Assembly (NCBI GenBank): GCA_017513625.1
Contig: JAFXEW010000109.1
Coordinates: 1-48,754 of the forward strand
Length of the DNA stretch: 48,754 nt
Source: Lachnospiraceae bacterium
GTDB taxonomy: Bacteria > Bacillota > Clostridia > Lachnospirales > Lachnospiraceae
Direction: 5' to 3'
Notes under the pieces: generated by a model
Database searches by the model: none
What the model saw: the letters and a program-made list of their open reading frames with translations, nothing else
What the model was told of the DNA's origin: nothing
In this document: positions 25,892 through 34,684 of the stretch, one piece after another
Position numbering within the stretch: position 1 is the first letter of the stretch
Layout: the number at the start of each line of letters is the position of its first letter
Program-made: the position numbers and the translations under genes

Positions 25892-26914
25892 CTACATAAA
25901 TGCCTTGCTTAAAATCTTTTCACAAAGCTGCTCATAACTGATACCCAGAGCCGCTGCTTCCTGAGGAAGCAGGGATGTGGGAGTCATACCCGGCAATGTA
26001 TTTGCCTCCAGACAATACATATTGCCCTGTTCATCCATCATAAAGTCCATACGCGCATAATTCTTCAGTCGCAGTGCCCGGAATACGCGGACTGCAATCT
26101 CCTGCATCCGTGCGGTCTGCTCGGGAGAAATCTCTGCGGGACAGGTCTCCACCGCACTGCCGGCCTGATATTTATTCTTGTAATCATAAAAGCCCTGCTT
26201 GGGTGCGATTTCAATAACCGGTAATGCTTCACCATCCATCACACCTACGGAAAACTCCCGTCCTGTTATGTACTGCTCGATAACTGCCTCGTTGTCGTAG
26301 CGGAACGCTTCCTCTTTCGCCGCCGCATATTCCTGCTCATCCCTTGCGATGCATACACCTACACTGGAACCGCCACAACATGCTTTTACAATACACGGGA
26401 AAGGAACCCTCTCCTTCTCCTGTTCTCCCTTCTTTAAACGGATACCCTTAGGAGTGGGGATATCGTATGCCTTGAAAATATCCTTTGTGATACCCTTGTC
26501 CATGGCCATGGCCGCACTGACAAAATCGGTGCCTGTATAAGGAATTCCCATCAGTTCAAAGCATGCCTGAATCTTACCGTCTTCACCGTTTGCTCCGTGA
26601 AGGGCCATAAATACAGCATCTGCTTCCTGACACAGTTTCAATACATTGGGCCCGAAAAAGTTCCTGTCACCATCAGGACGCAGTGCCTTTATAGCATCCA
26701 AATCAGGATTATTTTCGGAGATGGCTCCGATATTTTCCGTCCAGTCATATTCTCTCTCAAAAATACCTTCCGTACTGCCATCATAGCCCAGATACACATC
26801 CAGCAAAATTGCTTCATGTCCGTTCTTTTTAAGTGCTCTGTATATGCCGCATCCGGTAATCAATGATACATCTCTCTCCGTACTTGTTCCGCCTGCCAAA
26901 ACTACTACTTTCAT
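25892..26914 (-). CDS. ddl: D-alanine--D-alanine ligase
   Basis: An ATP-grasp enzyme that joins two D-Ala for peptidoglycan. The N-terminal VVLAGGTSTERDVSLITG, the glycine loop CCGGSSVGV near 180 and the metal-binding end (RMDFMMDEQGNMYCLEANTLPGMTPTSL, near 290-315) are intact. The 340-aa length is normal. It sits 35 bases after the GH9-like lipoprotein gene and 92 before murF, on one strand, forming a cell-wall cluster. The active-site Tyr/Phe that decides D-Ala versus D-lactate preference was not assigned. Confidence 0.95.
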   Translation of the reverse strand: MKVVVLAGGTSTERDVSLITGCGIYRALKKNGHEAILLDVYLGYDGSTEGIFEREYDWTENIGAISENNPDLDAIKALRPDGDRNFFGPNVLKLCQEADAVFMALHGANGEDGKIQACFELMGIPYTGTDFVSAAMAMDKGITKDIFKAYDIPTPKGIRLKKGEQEKERVPFPCIVKACCGGSSVGVCIARDEQEYAAAKEEAFRYDNEAVIEQYITGREFSVGVMDGEALPVIEIAPKQGFYDYKNKYQAGSAVETCPAEISPEQTARMQEIAVRVFRALRLKNYARMDFMMDEQGNMYCLEANTLPGMTPTSLLPQEAAALGISYEQLCEKILSKAFM

Positions 26915-26949
26915 AACTCTTCCATACCTTTCCGCCTGTTCTTTTGCAA

Positions 26950-28197
26950 CTAGTTATATATATTCGCCAGCTGTGCCAGCAATACCAGACAACTGCTTTT
27001 ATCCTCAAGTTTTTCGTACATGCACAGGGAGTCCCTGTTACGCCCCATGAGATAGTGGGCAAAATCCTCCTGCACATGGTTATACTGATAATTATTTGTA
27101 ACATAATTGGCGCATGCCAGCTCAAATGATTTCTTCAGAACCTCCTGCTCACCATTGTTACGTGGGGACAGTGGATGCAGGGTGTCACTGTGCAGGGCTG
27201 CCGTTTCTTCCGCCCTATCCATGATATTGGTCATTAACACATTGCATAAATCCACATCTATCTGCTGCCTGGTTCCCATATAAGTCATGGAACCGTACAG
27301 ATACCCCATCTGCTCCAGATAGGAATTACTGGATTCAAAAAAAACCGTCTGCCCTGAAATCTGCTTTTTGTATTCTGCCAGTCCCGACGCACGGTACAAC
27401 TCCGTTAATGCATAAAAACTGTCCGCGCCCTTACTGCCTGTGCTTTGTTCATGGAGATTAGATGCCATCTGCAGGCACTGGTTAGCATATTTGCGGTCAA
27501 AATCCTGATACAGATAACTGAACTTGGCCAAAACTGCCGCCGAGAAATCATTTTCCGCAGATAATTCCTGTACATGTTTTTCTATCCAGTCGGCAATGAC
27601 TTTCAATGTATCCGGAACCGTATCTCCGTTCATATCCTCAAAAAGTCCCGGATACCACTCATAGGCAATCAACATTCTGTTGATTGCCTCCAAGCTGATA
27701 TTACCATCCTTACAGTCCTGCTCCGTCTCCGAAAGCACCCTGTGAAAGCTGTCCTTATATATCTGACTGTTCACAGGGAACCTGTCCGATTCTCCTACAA
27801 TATCGCAACGCAGATAATACTTCCCATTTTCATTAAAATCGGAAAAATCCGCATACGCAATATAACAGTCTTCTTCCTGCAGGTGTTGCACCTCCGTCAG
27901 TATACCCGTAAATACAACCCTGTGACTCTGTGCATCCAGTAATTCAAATCCGCGGGGCAATGCTGCGCCTTTAACCACCGCCACTTTATCACTACTGATC
28001 TGATAACCGTGATGGTCCACCAGTACATTGGGACGCATACGGGGAAGCTCATAATCCACAATGGGAGTCTGCTCCATTCCCGTATCACCTGTCACCGGAT
28101 TCATGGATACCATGGGTTCTTCTTTGGAGCATCCGCTCAGCAACAATATATTGATACCTGCGGCCATGGCCACCATACACCTAAAGCTCCGTTTCAA
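26950..28197 (-). CDS. Lipoprotein with CelD_N-type Ig domain and degenerate GH9-like fold
   Basis: A probable surface lipoprotein of 415 aa. A signal peptide leads to the lipobox LLSGC. Residues about 50-150 resemble the N-terminal Ig-like domain of family 9 glycosidases (VLVDHHGYQISSDKVAVV, ADFSDFNENGKYYLRCD). The rest is alpha-helical like the GH9 barrel, ending in a GH9-like YVTNNYQYNHVQEDFAHYLM just before the chain stops. The usual catalytic Asp pair and the terminal Glu were not found, so it is probably not an active cellulase. An ATG at 28215 opens the frame, but GGGAGG lies inside it, six bases before a TTG at 28197; the TTG start also gives a cleaner signal peptide. It sits with SpoIIQ-like, ddl and murF genes. 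Confidence 0.65.
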   Translation of the reverse strand: MKRSFRCMVAMAAGINILLLSGCSKEEPMVSMNPVTGDTGMEQTPIVDYELPRMRPNVLVDHHGYQISSDKVAVVKGAALPRGFELLDAQSHRVVFTGILTEVQHLQEEDCYIAYADFSDFNENGKYYLRCDIVGESDRFPVNSQIYKDSFHRVLSETEQDCKDGNISLEAINRMLIAYEWYPGLFEDMNGDTVPDTLKVIADWIEKHVQELSAENDFSAAVLAKFSYLYQDFDRKYANQCLQMASNLHEQSTGSKGADSFYALTELYRASGLAEYKKQISGQTVFFESSNSYLEQMGYLYGSMTYMGTRQQIDVDLCNVLMTNIMDRAEETAALHSDTLHPLSPRNNGEQEVLKKSFELACANYVTNNYQYNHVQEDFAHYLMGRNRDSLCMYEKLEDKSSCLVLLAQLANIYN

Positions 28198-28261
28198 TGT
28201 CTTCCTCCCATGCATTCAGTCATGAGACTATTTTATCACGAAATGGGTATAAAGCAAGAAT

Positions 28262-29152
28262 TTACTTCTTAAAAAGTGCTTCCGGATTTACCGGCGCACC
28301 ATCTTTTTCCAGATGCAAATACAAATTGGCACCCTCTGCGCTGTAATAGATACTGGGCTCTGCCACTTTTGCTATCAGGCTGCCTTCCCCGATATAACTT
28401 CCCTCTGTAACACTCACATCCGTCAGCTGACCGTAGGTCATGGAATAGCCGTTACCTAAATCTATGATAACCGTCTGTCCGTTCTCTCTGGTATTACATA
28501 TTTTTCTCACCTGTCCGTCGGCACATGCTACCACATCCGTACCGGGCTCGGCCGCAATTATCATTGCCGGGTTATATTTATACTGGTCCAAGGTAGTGAA
28601 GTAAATACTGCTATCCATGCTGAATGGCAAAATTACTTCCCCTTCCAGAGGTCTGGTCAGGCCTTCACTTTCGACGAAAGAAAGCTCCGGACTGTTTACC
28701 ACCTGAGGTGTACCGGTTTCCACCGCACTGTCCGCTGTACCTTCTCCTACCGGTGCTTCCCCCGGATCTTCTCCCTCCGACAGTGTTTCTCCCTGACTCT
28801 CATCACCGGATACTACCGGCTCCTTTTCAGGCTGATTCTTAGGTTGTTTCCCGGGCTTGATATCTTTATTTTTTTCATATGATACATCAGAAGTATCCTG
28901 TTCCTGTCTTGCCACGTTCTCTCCTATGTTTTCCTCCTGTTGCATATTACGGGCAATCTGCTGACTTTTATTTTCCACACTTTCTTCCAGCGCCTGAAAA
29001 TCAATGGTATACCCGTCGTCCTGCTCTGCCTCATTCTGTCCTCTCATATAAAATCCGGTTATTGTAAGCGCAGTAAGCACCAGTCCGCTTGCTGCCATTA
29101 AGGCAATCTTTTCTTTTTTCATGCCGCTTTTGCCAAAACCTTTTCGTGCCAT
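28262..29152 (-). CDS. Membrane-anchored degenerate LytM (M23) protein, SpoIIQ-like
   Basis: A 296-aa protein: one N-terminal membrane helix (about 16-36), a 120-residue acidic Glu/Gly/Pro linker, then a LytM/M23 domain (about 165-293). The zinc-binding HxxxD stretch is replaced (QYKYNPAMIIAAEPGTDVVA), although the fold-defining GNGYSMTYGQL and LYLHLEKDGAPVNP remain, so it is probably not a peptidase. SpoIIQ of Bacillus has this anchor-plus-LytM layout and also lacks a catalytic His; it forms the forespore side of the channel with SpoIIIAH. Identity as SpoIIQ is likely but unproven; other inactive M23 proteins control amidases. AAGGA lies seven bases before the ATG. A terminator stands just upstream, so it starts the envelope cluster. 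Confidence 0.65.
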   Translation of the reverse strand: MARKGFGKSGMKKEKIALMAASGLVLTALTITGFYMRGQNEAEQDDGYTIDFQALEESVENKSQQIARNMQQEENIGENVARQEQDTSDVSYEKNKDIKPGKQPKNQPEKEPVVSGDESQGETLSEGEDPGEAPVGEGTADSAVETGTPQVVNSPELSFVESEGLTRPLEGEVILPFSMDSSIYFTTLDQYKYNPAMIIAAEPGTDVVACADGQVRKICNTRENGQTVIIDLGNGYSMTYGQLTDVSVTEGSYIGEGSLIAKVAEPSIYYSAEGANLYLHLEKDGAPVNPEALFKK

Positions 29153-29199
29153 AAGCTATTCCTTCCTTCCCATATCAATCTGACAACAAAATTGTCTGT

Positions 29200-29240
29200 G
29201 AAAAAAACTTCCGGAACACCTGCTCAGATGTTCCGGAAAA
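29200..29240 (-). terminator. Intrinsic terminator of the EF-hand gene
   Basis: Minus strand TTCCGGAACA / TGTTCCGGAA stem with a 10-base loop followed by GTTTTTTT, 70 bases after the stop. Confidence 0.9.
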
Positions 29241-29308
29241 TTACTTTTCCTTACAGTTATTGTTACCAAAGGAAGTAAAGTTATACAATTTTAAAAAACC
29301 CAAAATAA

Positions 29309-30406
29309 TCAGGTGGCTAAATCTAAATGCTGCACCGTTCCCACACTGCCGTTTTCATACAAAAACACACCTGAACTGCGGATAATGGCCTGCAACTTAC
29401 CGCTATCATCCTTTTGAGAGAACTCCGTACCCACATGATTTAAACAAATGGCGCCTACACCCTTATCAGCAAGTCTGTACAGCCGGTCGTTACCGTTCCC
29501 GTCCTTACACCAGATTTGCAGCTTACTCCAGATGCTGTCATCTTCATCAATCCAGCCGTCACCGTCCTCATCATATGCAGCCAGTTCCCGGAAACCGTCT
29601 CCGGTAGCTGTACCAAACAGCTCGGTGCCATTATTAATCCGCCCGTCACCGTTTTTATCCAGTGCCAGATAACCGCTCCCACTGTTTAACATAGCAATCT
29701 CTTCTTCCGTGCCGTCACTGTCCAGATCAAAAAAGAAGGTCTGGTCCCTGACAGTAGCCACATCCGTATCCAGATTAATTACCAAGGGGTCTATGGTTTC
29801 CAACACAGCCAGGTCCAGTCTGCCGTAAAAGGTCTCTTCTACACTGCGACTCATTCCTACATTTACCTTAAAATCAATCTCCCTGCCGTCCTTTGTTCTG
29901 ACAGTGCCATCTGTAGTAAAGAAAGTACTTTCTTTTTCATAATAATGGGTTTCCTGTACCAGGGAAAGAGATACCTGCTTCATGGGCAGTCCCTGTAGAC
30001 CGGTGCCTGCCGGACTCATATTCTGTCCTCCCGTAGTCCATCCTTTTTCTTCCATCCATTCCTGCAACCGGTTTCTCCTGCCTGCAAACAACAGCTCAAA
30101 AATGTACCTGAGCGTTACTTCCCGCAGATTTTCTGCAATACTTTGATCCTCCTGTCTAAGGGACAATCTGCCTGATGATACCCCGAAATAATCCTGCCAG
30201 CTGCGGTCCGTTTCTTCTGACGCAGGGGCTCTGTCAGCAATGTCTGTACTTTCATCCATTGCCCCTCCTGTCACATTGGCTCCTGATGCATTCTCCTGCA
30301 TGGGGTTCTCACGATAATCCATTATCATAAAACGATGGGTCGTTTTTGCAGAAGTCTTATAACTTCTGACGGATTCCATTCCTATTACACTGGAATCAAT
30401 TCTCAA
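29309..30406 (-). CDS. EF-hand-type calcium-binding protein of unknown role
   Basis: A 365-aa protein with no signal peptide or membrane segment. Residues 1-200 are unrecognised, with a Ser/Glu-rich part followed by beta-rich sequence. The C-terminal part has three calcium-loop-like segments: FDLDSDGTEEE (from 226), DKNGDGRINNGTELFG (from 250) and DEDGDGWIDEDD (from 279). The intervening LALDKNGDGRINNGTELFGT pattern recurs in bacterial EF-hand/VCBS-like secreted proteins. The start is TTG, well supported by AGGAGG six bases upstream. It lies 50 bases after a large foldback element that could be part of its leader. Function is unknown; calcium-dependent structural folding is the reasonable expectation. 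Confidence 0.75.
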   Translation of the reverse strand: MRIDSSVIGMESVRSYKTSAKTTHRFMIMDYRENPMQENASGANVTGGAMDESTDIADRAPASEETDRSWQDYFGVSSGRLSLRQEDQSIAENLREVTLRYIFELLFAGRRNRLQEWMEEKGWTTGGQNMSPAGTGLQGLPMKQVSLSLVQETHYYEKESTFFTTDGTVRTKDGREIDFKVNVGMSRSVEETFYGRLDLAVLETIDPLVINLDTDVATVRDQTFFFDLDSDGTEEEIAMLNSGSGYLALDKNGDGRINNGTELFGTATGDGFRELAAYDEDGDGWIDEDDSIWSKLQIWCKDGNGNDRLYRLADKGVGAICLNHVGTEFSQKDDSGKLQAIIRSSGVFLYENGSVGTVQHLDLAT

Positions 30407-30454
30407 TCTTTCCCTCCTGTTCTTTTGTGCGCCTTGCGCATGCTTGTACCATTT

Positions 30455-30774
30455 ACTTCACGAGGGTGTGCAGGGGCACTTGTTTTTGGTAGGGCTATGG
30501 GGGTAGCCGGTTGTTTTTCCGGTTGTGACTGTGCAGGATATATTAGATTTTCTTAATGTTCTGTTCGTTTAGCAGCAATCCGCGGGCAGGACGCCGGCGG
30601 AAGGATGAGCTGAGGCATGGATGCCGAATCTCATCCGATTGCGGAAAAAACCTGCATTCTGCAGAACATTTAGAAAATCTTATATCCGAACCCCGGAACA
30701 ACCGGGGAAATAACCGGCCACCTCCATGGCCCCACGCAAAACAAGTCCCCTTGACCATATCCCTACCGTGAAGC
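30455..30774. repeat. 320-bp imperfect inverted repeat / foldback in an intergenic region
   Basis: Two arms of about 115-120 bases (30455-30579 and 30637-30774) are diverged reverse complements. Matching blocks include CTTCACG, GGGGCACTTGTTTT, GGGGGTAGCCGGTTGTTTT and AGATTTTCTTAATGTTCTG on the left with their counterparts on the right. The centre holds nested stems GCAATC/GATTGC, GGATGAG/CTCATCC and GGCAT/ATGCC. It fills most of the 470-base gap 30407-30877; no convincing gene lies here. Confidence 0.8.
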
Positions 30775-30824
30775 AAAAAGGACGGAATCCATGCAGTCAT
30801 TCCTTTCTGCATAAATTCCGTCCC
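30774..30824 (-). terminator. Intrinsic terminator of the SseB-like gene
   Basis: Minus strand GGACGGAAT..CTGCA stem against TGCAG..ATTCCGTCC, followed by TTTTTGC, 54 bases after the stop. Confidence 0.9.
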
Positions 30825-30877
30825 TGGTCATCTTGTAATAAGATTATCGACATTTGGGAAAAAAACTTTAGTGTCTG

Positions 30878-31360
30878 TTATTTTAAACTGATTCCCTGTT
30901 CCTTTGCCAGCTTAGCCAGCATCAGATTTGCAATAGCATCCTTTAACAGAATCATATTGTGATTCATGGGATTGATTACAATACCTACGGCCTCATTCTT
31001 TTGCCCTGCTTCACTGCCTTTCAAAAGCATAGCCACATAGTCATCGAATTTCAGTGCAAATACATTGGAATTCTCTTCTTTTTTGTAAAGCTGGAACTCA
31101 TCCATATCAGTAAAGGCCATAAAATACTTATCACCTTCTTTAGACTTTAACAAAGGGAAAGAAATCTGACTGCCGGAAGGAATACGCTTCACTCCGTCTT
31201 CGCCCATTACAGGCGGAGGATCAATTTCTACAGGTGAGAGAAATGTTGCTCTCATGATTTCCTGCACAAAAGCATCTCTGCGCTCAGGTGTATCCTCTTC
31301 TTTTAACAACTGCATCATACCCACCAGCATGGGATTGGTAATACCTTTTTCTATTCTCAT
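30878..31360 (-). CDS. SseB-family protein
   Basis: A 160-aa protein with the SseB N-terminal-type domain, seen as ISFPLLKSKEGDKYFMAFTD followed by MDEFQLYKK, then FDDYVAMLL and VGIVINPMNHNMILLKD. The family is widespread in Firmicutes with no established enzymatic role; in proteobacteria SseB is linked to serine sensitivity. No signal peptide is seen. AAAGGA lies seven bases before the ATG. It is 24 bases downstream of the aconitase-family gene and ends in a strong terminator, so the two are co-transcribed from the promoter at 33735-33763. Confidence 0.78.
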   Translation of the reverse strand: MRIEKGITNPMLVGMMQLLKEEDTPERRDAFVQEIMRATFLSPVEIDPPPVMGEDGVKRIPSGSQISFPLLKSKEGDKYFMAFTDMDEFQLYKKEENSNVFALKFDDYVAMLLKGSEAGQKNEAVGIVINPMNHNMILLKDAIANLMLAKLAKEQGISLK

Positions 31361-31384
31361 GATATATTCCTTTCCACCGGTGTA

Positions 31385-33679
31385 TTACACACGGTTGTAG
31401 TTAATCAGACAACCCTTCAGGATAATCTGACGCTCTTCATCGGTCAGTTCACCCAGTCTCAGGGTAAATTCCTTCATGGCACCGTCTTTTACGGTATATG
31501 CTTTAATCTCTTCCTGCTTGCTTTCCACTGCAGTCTTAATGCCGGGCACAAAGATGTAGTCCATGTTGGCAAAAGGAAGCTGGCCTTCTTCAATCAGGAA
31601 AGGAAGCATCCCCCAGTTAATCAGGTTGGAACGATATCTCTTGGTCGCATATTCATTAGCGATATTAGCCCATCCGCCCAGTACCTTCTGGCAGGATGCT
31701 GCCTGCTCACGTGCAGAACCGTCACCGGGCTTCACTGCAAAAATGGTGGAACCAAATCCCACATTGCCCTTGCCGGTCTCGGGGAAGGACTTCTTAATAG
31801 TCTCCATTACCGCATCCAGACCCAATTCAGGACAACTCTCTGCAGGGCACTTGCCCTCCATTACAGCTTCCTGTGCAGCGCGGATTTCCTTCGCACGTCC
31901 TACATACATAGGATCCTTACGACTCAGGGTAAACTCTGCAAGACCCAAAGGATTGGAACGGTAAGAGCTGGTCTCACCGGAAGGAATAAGCTCATCTGTA
32001 GTAGTTACGGGATCATGAATCTCGCTGACTACACGAAGTACCATATTTTCAGGAAGCTCGCACATAGCTGGCCAGTCCTTGATATTGGGACCAAACTGAA
32101 TCTCCACGGAAGGATCAGCCACACCCTTGGAATCAAATACGCGGTTTGCATAAATATTGCTGTCAAAATGGTATTTGTATTTACCCATGCTGCCGTCAAA
32201 ATCAGTAGCAGGAGTCAGAACACCCTTATTTGCTGCGGTAGCTGCAATAGAACGTGCATCCATCAGTGCCACGGAAGAAATCTGTCCGCTCTGTAACTTA
32301 GAACCTTCACGGTTGGGGAAGTTTCTGGTGGAATGTCTGATACTGAATGCATTGTTTGCGGGCGTGTCTCCTGCACCGAAGCAGGGACCGCAGAATGCAG
32401 TCTTCATTACGGCACCGGTTTCCAGAATGGTTGCAGCACAGCCGTTCTTAATCAGTTCCATATATACGGGCATGGAAGCAGGATATACACTCAAGGTAAA
32501 TCCATCAGCACCGATATATTTACCCTTCAGAATATCTGCCGCTGCGCAGATGTTTTCAAATCCGCCGCCGGCACAGCCTGCGATAATACCCTGGTCTACC
32601 ACAAACTTACCGTTCTTTACTTTGTCCCTGAGACTGTACTCTACTGCACCGTCCAGGCTTACCAGAGCACGTTTCTCGGTTTCTGCCAGAATATCCAGCA
32701 GGTTTGCATTCAGCTCTTCAATGGTATAAGTATTGCTGGGATGGAAAGGCATAGCAATCATGGGACGGATCTTATCCAGTTCCACTACGATCATGCCGTC
32801 ATAATATGCCACCTGGCCGGGATTTAACTCTGCATATTCTTCACTTCTGCCATGGATATCGTAGAATTCCTTAATCTCATCATCTGTCTGCCAAATAGAG
32901 GATAAGCAGGTGGTCTCTGTGGTCATAACATCAATACCGATACGGAAATCAGCACTCAGATTAGCTACGCCGGGGCCTACGAATTCCATTACTTTATTCT
33001 TTACAAAACCATTCTTGAATACTGCACCGATAATAGCCAGTGCCACGTCCTGGGGACCTACTCCCATTACGGGTGCACCGGTCAGATATACACCTACCAC
33101 GCCGGGCATATTGATATCATAGGTCTGGTTCAAAAGCTGCTTAACTAATTCAGGACCGCCTTCACCCATTGCCATGGTACCCAGTGCACCATAACGGGTA
33201 TGTGAATCGGAACCCAGAATCATCTTACCGCCGCCTGCCAGCATTTCACGTGCAAACTGATGAATAACTGCCTGATGAGGGGGTACATATACACCGCCGT
33301 ATTTCTTTGCACAGGTCAAACCAAACATGTGGTCATCCTCATTAATGGTACCGCCTACCGCACAAAGGGAGTTGTGGCAGTTAGTAAGTACATAGGGCAT
33401 GGGGAACTTCTGCAGTCCTGATGCTCTTGCTGTCTGGATAATACCTACAAAGGTAATATCATGGCTGGTCAGCTTATCAAATCTGATCTTCAGCTTATCC
33501 ATATTGTCGGAGGTATTGTGACTCTCCAAAATACCGTATGCAATGGTCTGCTTTGCAGCCTCTGCCTTGGATACATCCATACCTGTTTTACTCTTTACCG
33601 CAACTGCTGCTTCTGCAGTATCTTCGATAATCTCGGTTCCGTTCACTAAATAGGCACCGCCGTTTAATAACTTTATCAT
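31385..33679 (-). CDS. Aconitase-family hydratase
   Basis: A 764-aa [4Fe-4S] hydro-lyase of the aconitase superfamily. An N-terminal substrate-binding stretch ([20 protein letters not shown]) is followed by the cluster cysteines: one in IAGCAGGG and two in [13 protein letters not shown]-terminal swivelling domain carries the [13 protein letters not shown] block. Aconitases interconvert citrate and isocitrate. This lineage is related to the single-chain YbhJ-like hydratases, so aconitate activity is probable but substrate specificity is not certain. In an anaerobe without a full TCA cycle it would serve 2-oxoglutarate and glutamate synthesis. It has a near-ideal promoter and leads the SseB-like gene. 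Confidence 0.82.
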   Translation of the reverse strand: MIKLLNGGAYLVNGTEIIEDTAEAAVAVKSKTGMDVSKAEAAKQTIAYGILESHNTSDNMDKLKIRFDKLTSHDITFVGIIQTARASGLQKFPMPYVLTNCHNSLCAVGGTINEDDHMFGLTCAKKYGGVYVPPHQAVIHQFAREMLAGGGKMILGSDSHTRYGALGTMAMGEGGPELVKQLLNQTYDINMPGVVGVYLTGAPVMGVGPQDVALAIIGAVFKNGFVKNKVMEFVGPGVANLSADFRIGIDVMTTETTCLSSIWQTDDEIKEFYDIHGRSEEYAELNPGQVAYYDGMIVVELDKIRPMIAMPFHPSNTYTIEELNANLLDILAETEKRALVSLDGAVEYSLRDKVKNGKFVVDQGIIAGCAGGGFENICAAADILKGKYIGADGFTLSVYPASMPVYMELIKNGCAATILETGAVMKTAFCGPCFGAGDTPANNAFSIRHSTRNFPNREGSKLQSGQISSVALMDARSIAATAANKGVLTPATDFDGSMGKYKYHFDSNIYANRVFDSKGVADPSVEIQFGPNIKDWPAMCELPENMVLRVVSEIHDPVTTTDELIPSGETSSYRSNPLGLAEFTLSRKDPMYVGRAKEIRAAQEAVMEGKCPAESCPELGLDAVMETIKKSFPETGKGNVGFGSTIFAVKPGDGSAREQAASCQKVLGGWANIANEYATKRYRSNLINWGMLPFLIEEGQLPFANMDYIFVPGIKTAVESKQEEIKAYTVKDGAMKEFTLRLGELTDEERQIILKGCLINYNRV

Positions 33680-33734
33680 AATACTTTTCCTCTCTTCTTA
33701 AGTTCACTGACGGGAACTAACAACATTACACATA

Positions 33735-33763
33735 ATTATAATAAAAAGACAAGTCTATTGCAA
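33735..33763 (-). promoter_or_regulatory. Sigma-A promoter of the aconitase-family gene
   Basis: Minus strand TTGCAA, 17-base spacer, perfect TATAAT, about 55 bases before the ATG. Confidence 0.85.
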
Positions 33764-33803
33764 CGAAAAAATGTTATCCCTCTCTATTTTATCCCATCTG
33801 TAT

Positions 33804-33859
33804 AAAAATCCTCCGTTTACTTTCAGGTGCTTTGACCTGATCTGTAAACAGAGGATTTT
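33804..33859 (-). terminator. Long intrinsic terminator of the PEBP lipoprotein gene
   Basis: Minus strand AATCCTCTGTTTAC / GTAAACGGAGGATT with an inner TCAGGT / ACCTGA, followed by a T run, 30 bases after the stop. Confidence 0.9.
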
Positions 33860-33888
33860 GATTCTACAAGCCGGAAAAGCGGATTTCA

Positions 33889-34509
33889 TTAATCCCCGTG
33901 AGTATATGTTCCGACTATTTCGCCATATGCAAGTATGTTGCCGGTTGCACCTTCAGTGACTTCATCCAGAGCCATAACATTTGATTTAAATCTCTCGTTG
34001 GTACTGTTAAATGCCCCTTTTGCTCTTTCTACCGGCTCTTTAATGGCAACAACATAAATCTTATAATCATGTGTTCCGCCGGGAGGATAGGGACCGATAT
34101 ATTCACCCTTAGGTGCCCACCCACGGGAAAGATTTGTCTCCGTAACATTATTGGATTTCCAGTGAATCCAGTTGCCGGCAGTGGTATCCACCATATAGAT
34201 TACATAACAGCCCGCACCGGGAACAGTCTCCCATGAAAGCTGCGGCGAAACATTGGAACCGTTGGTTGTATTGGTAATAACCGTATCCCATACGCCATCA
34301 TGCAAATCTTCCGAAGTCACCTCAAATGTACTGTACCCGCTGCCTTCAAAAATAGCACTGTTGAGCAGATCATTCTGAATCAGAATTTTACTCTCTTCCG
34401 TAGACTCACTTTGCGCTGCCGTTTCACCTAAGCTGCCGCATCCTGTGGCTGACAGAAGTAACACTCCCATAAGCCCGCAACACATAATTAATTTCTTTAG
34501 TCCTTTCAT
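33889..34509 (-). CDS. PEBP / YbhB-YbcL family lipoprotein
   Basis: A 206-aa exported lipoprotein. The signal peptide (MCCGLMGVLLLSATGC) ends in a lipobox, followed by a phosphatidylethanolamine-binding-protein fold. NVSPQLSWETVPGAGCYVIY, then GNWIHWKSNNV and GPYPPGGTHDYKIYVVAI are the family's ligand-pocket blocks (DPD-like and GxHR-like regions). Family members bind phospholipids or other small anions; the bacterial role is unsettled. GGAGGG precedes the ATG. It stands alone between two strong terminators. Confidence 0.88.
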   Translation of the reverse strand: MKGLKKLIMCCGLMGVLLLSATGCGSLGETAAQSESTEESKILIQNDLLNSAIFEGSGYSTFEVTSEDLHDGVWDTVITNTTNGSNVSPQLSWETVPGAGCYVIYMVDTTAGNWIHWKSNNVTETNLSRGWAPKGEYIGPYPPGGTHDYKIYVVAIKEPVERAKGAFNSTNERFKSNVMALDEVTEGATGNILAYGEIVGTYTHGD

Positions 34510-34602
34510 AACACACTTCCCTCCTGATTATTATTTCATATTCGCTCATGCTTCCCATTTAACCGGTACAATGCCCGGTAAATAAGACGTATCCTATGAA
34601 GC

Positions 34603-34653
34603 AAAATACACCCCTCAACCCGGAAGCTTATCCTGCAACCGGGTAAGAGGTGT
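34603..34653 (-). terminator. Intrinsic terminator of glgP
   Basis: Minus strand ACACCTCTTACCCGG / CCGGGTTGAGGGGTGT stem followed by ATTTTGC, about 30 bases after the stop. Confidence 0.88.
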
Positions 34654-34684
34654 AAGTTCCTACTGTCTGACAATCAGTATCGTC

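Noticed and set aside
30543-30812. An 89-aa minus-strand open frame (and a 73-aa plus-strand one) in the foldback
   Set aside because: Composition is unlike a protein gene, and the frames are by-products of the inverted repeat and its terminator.
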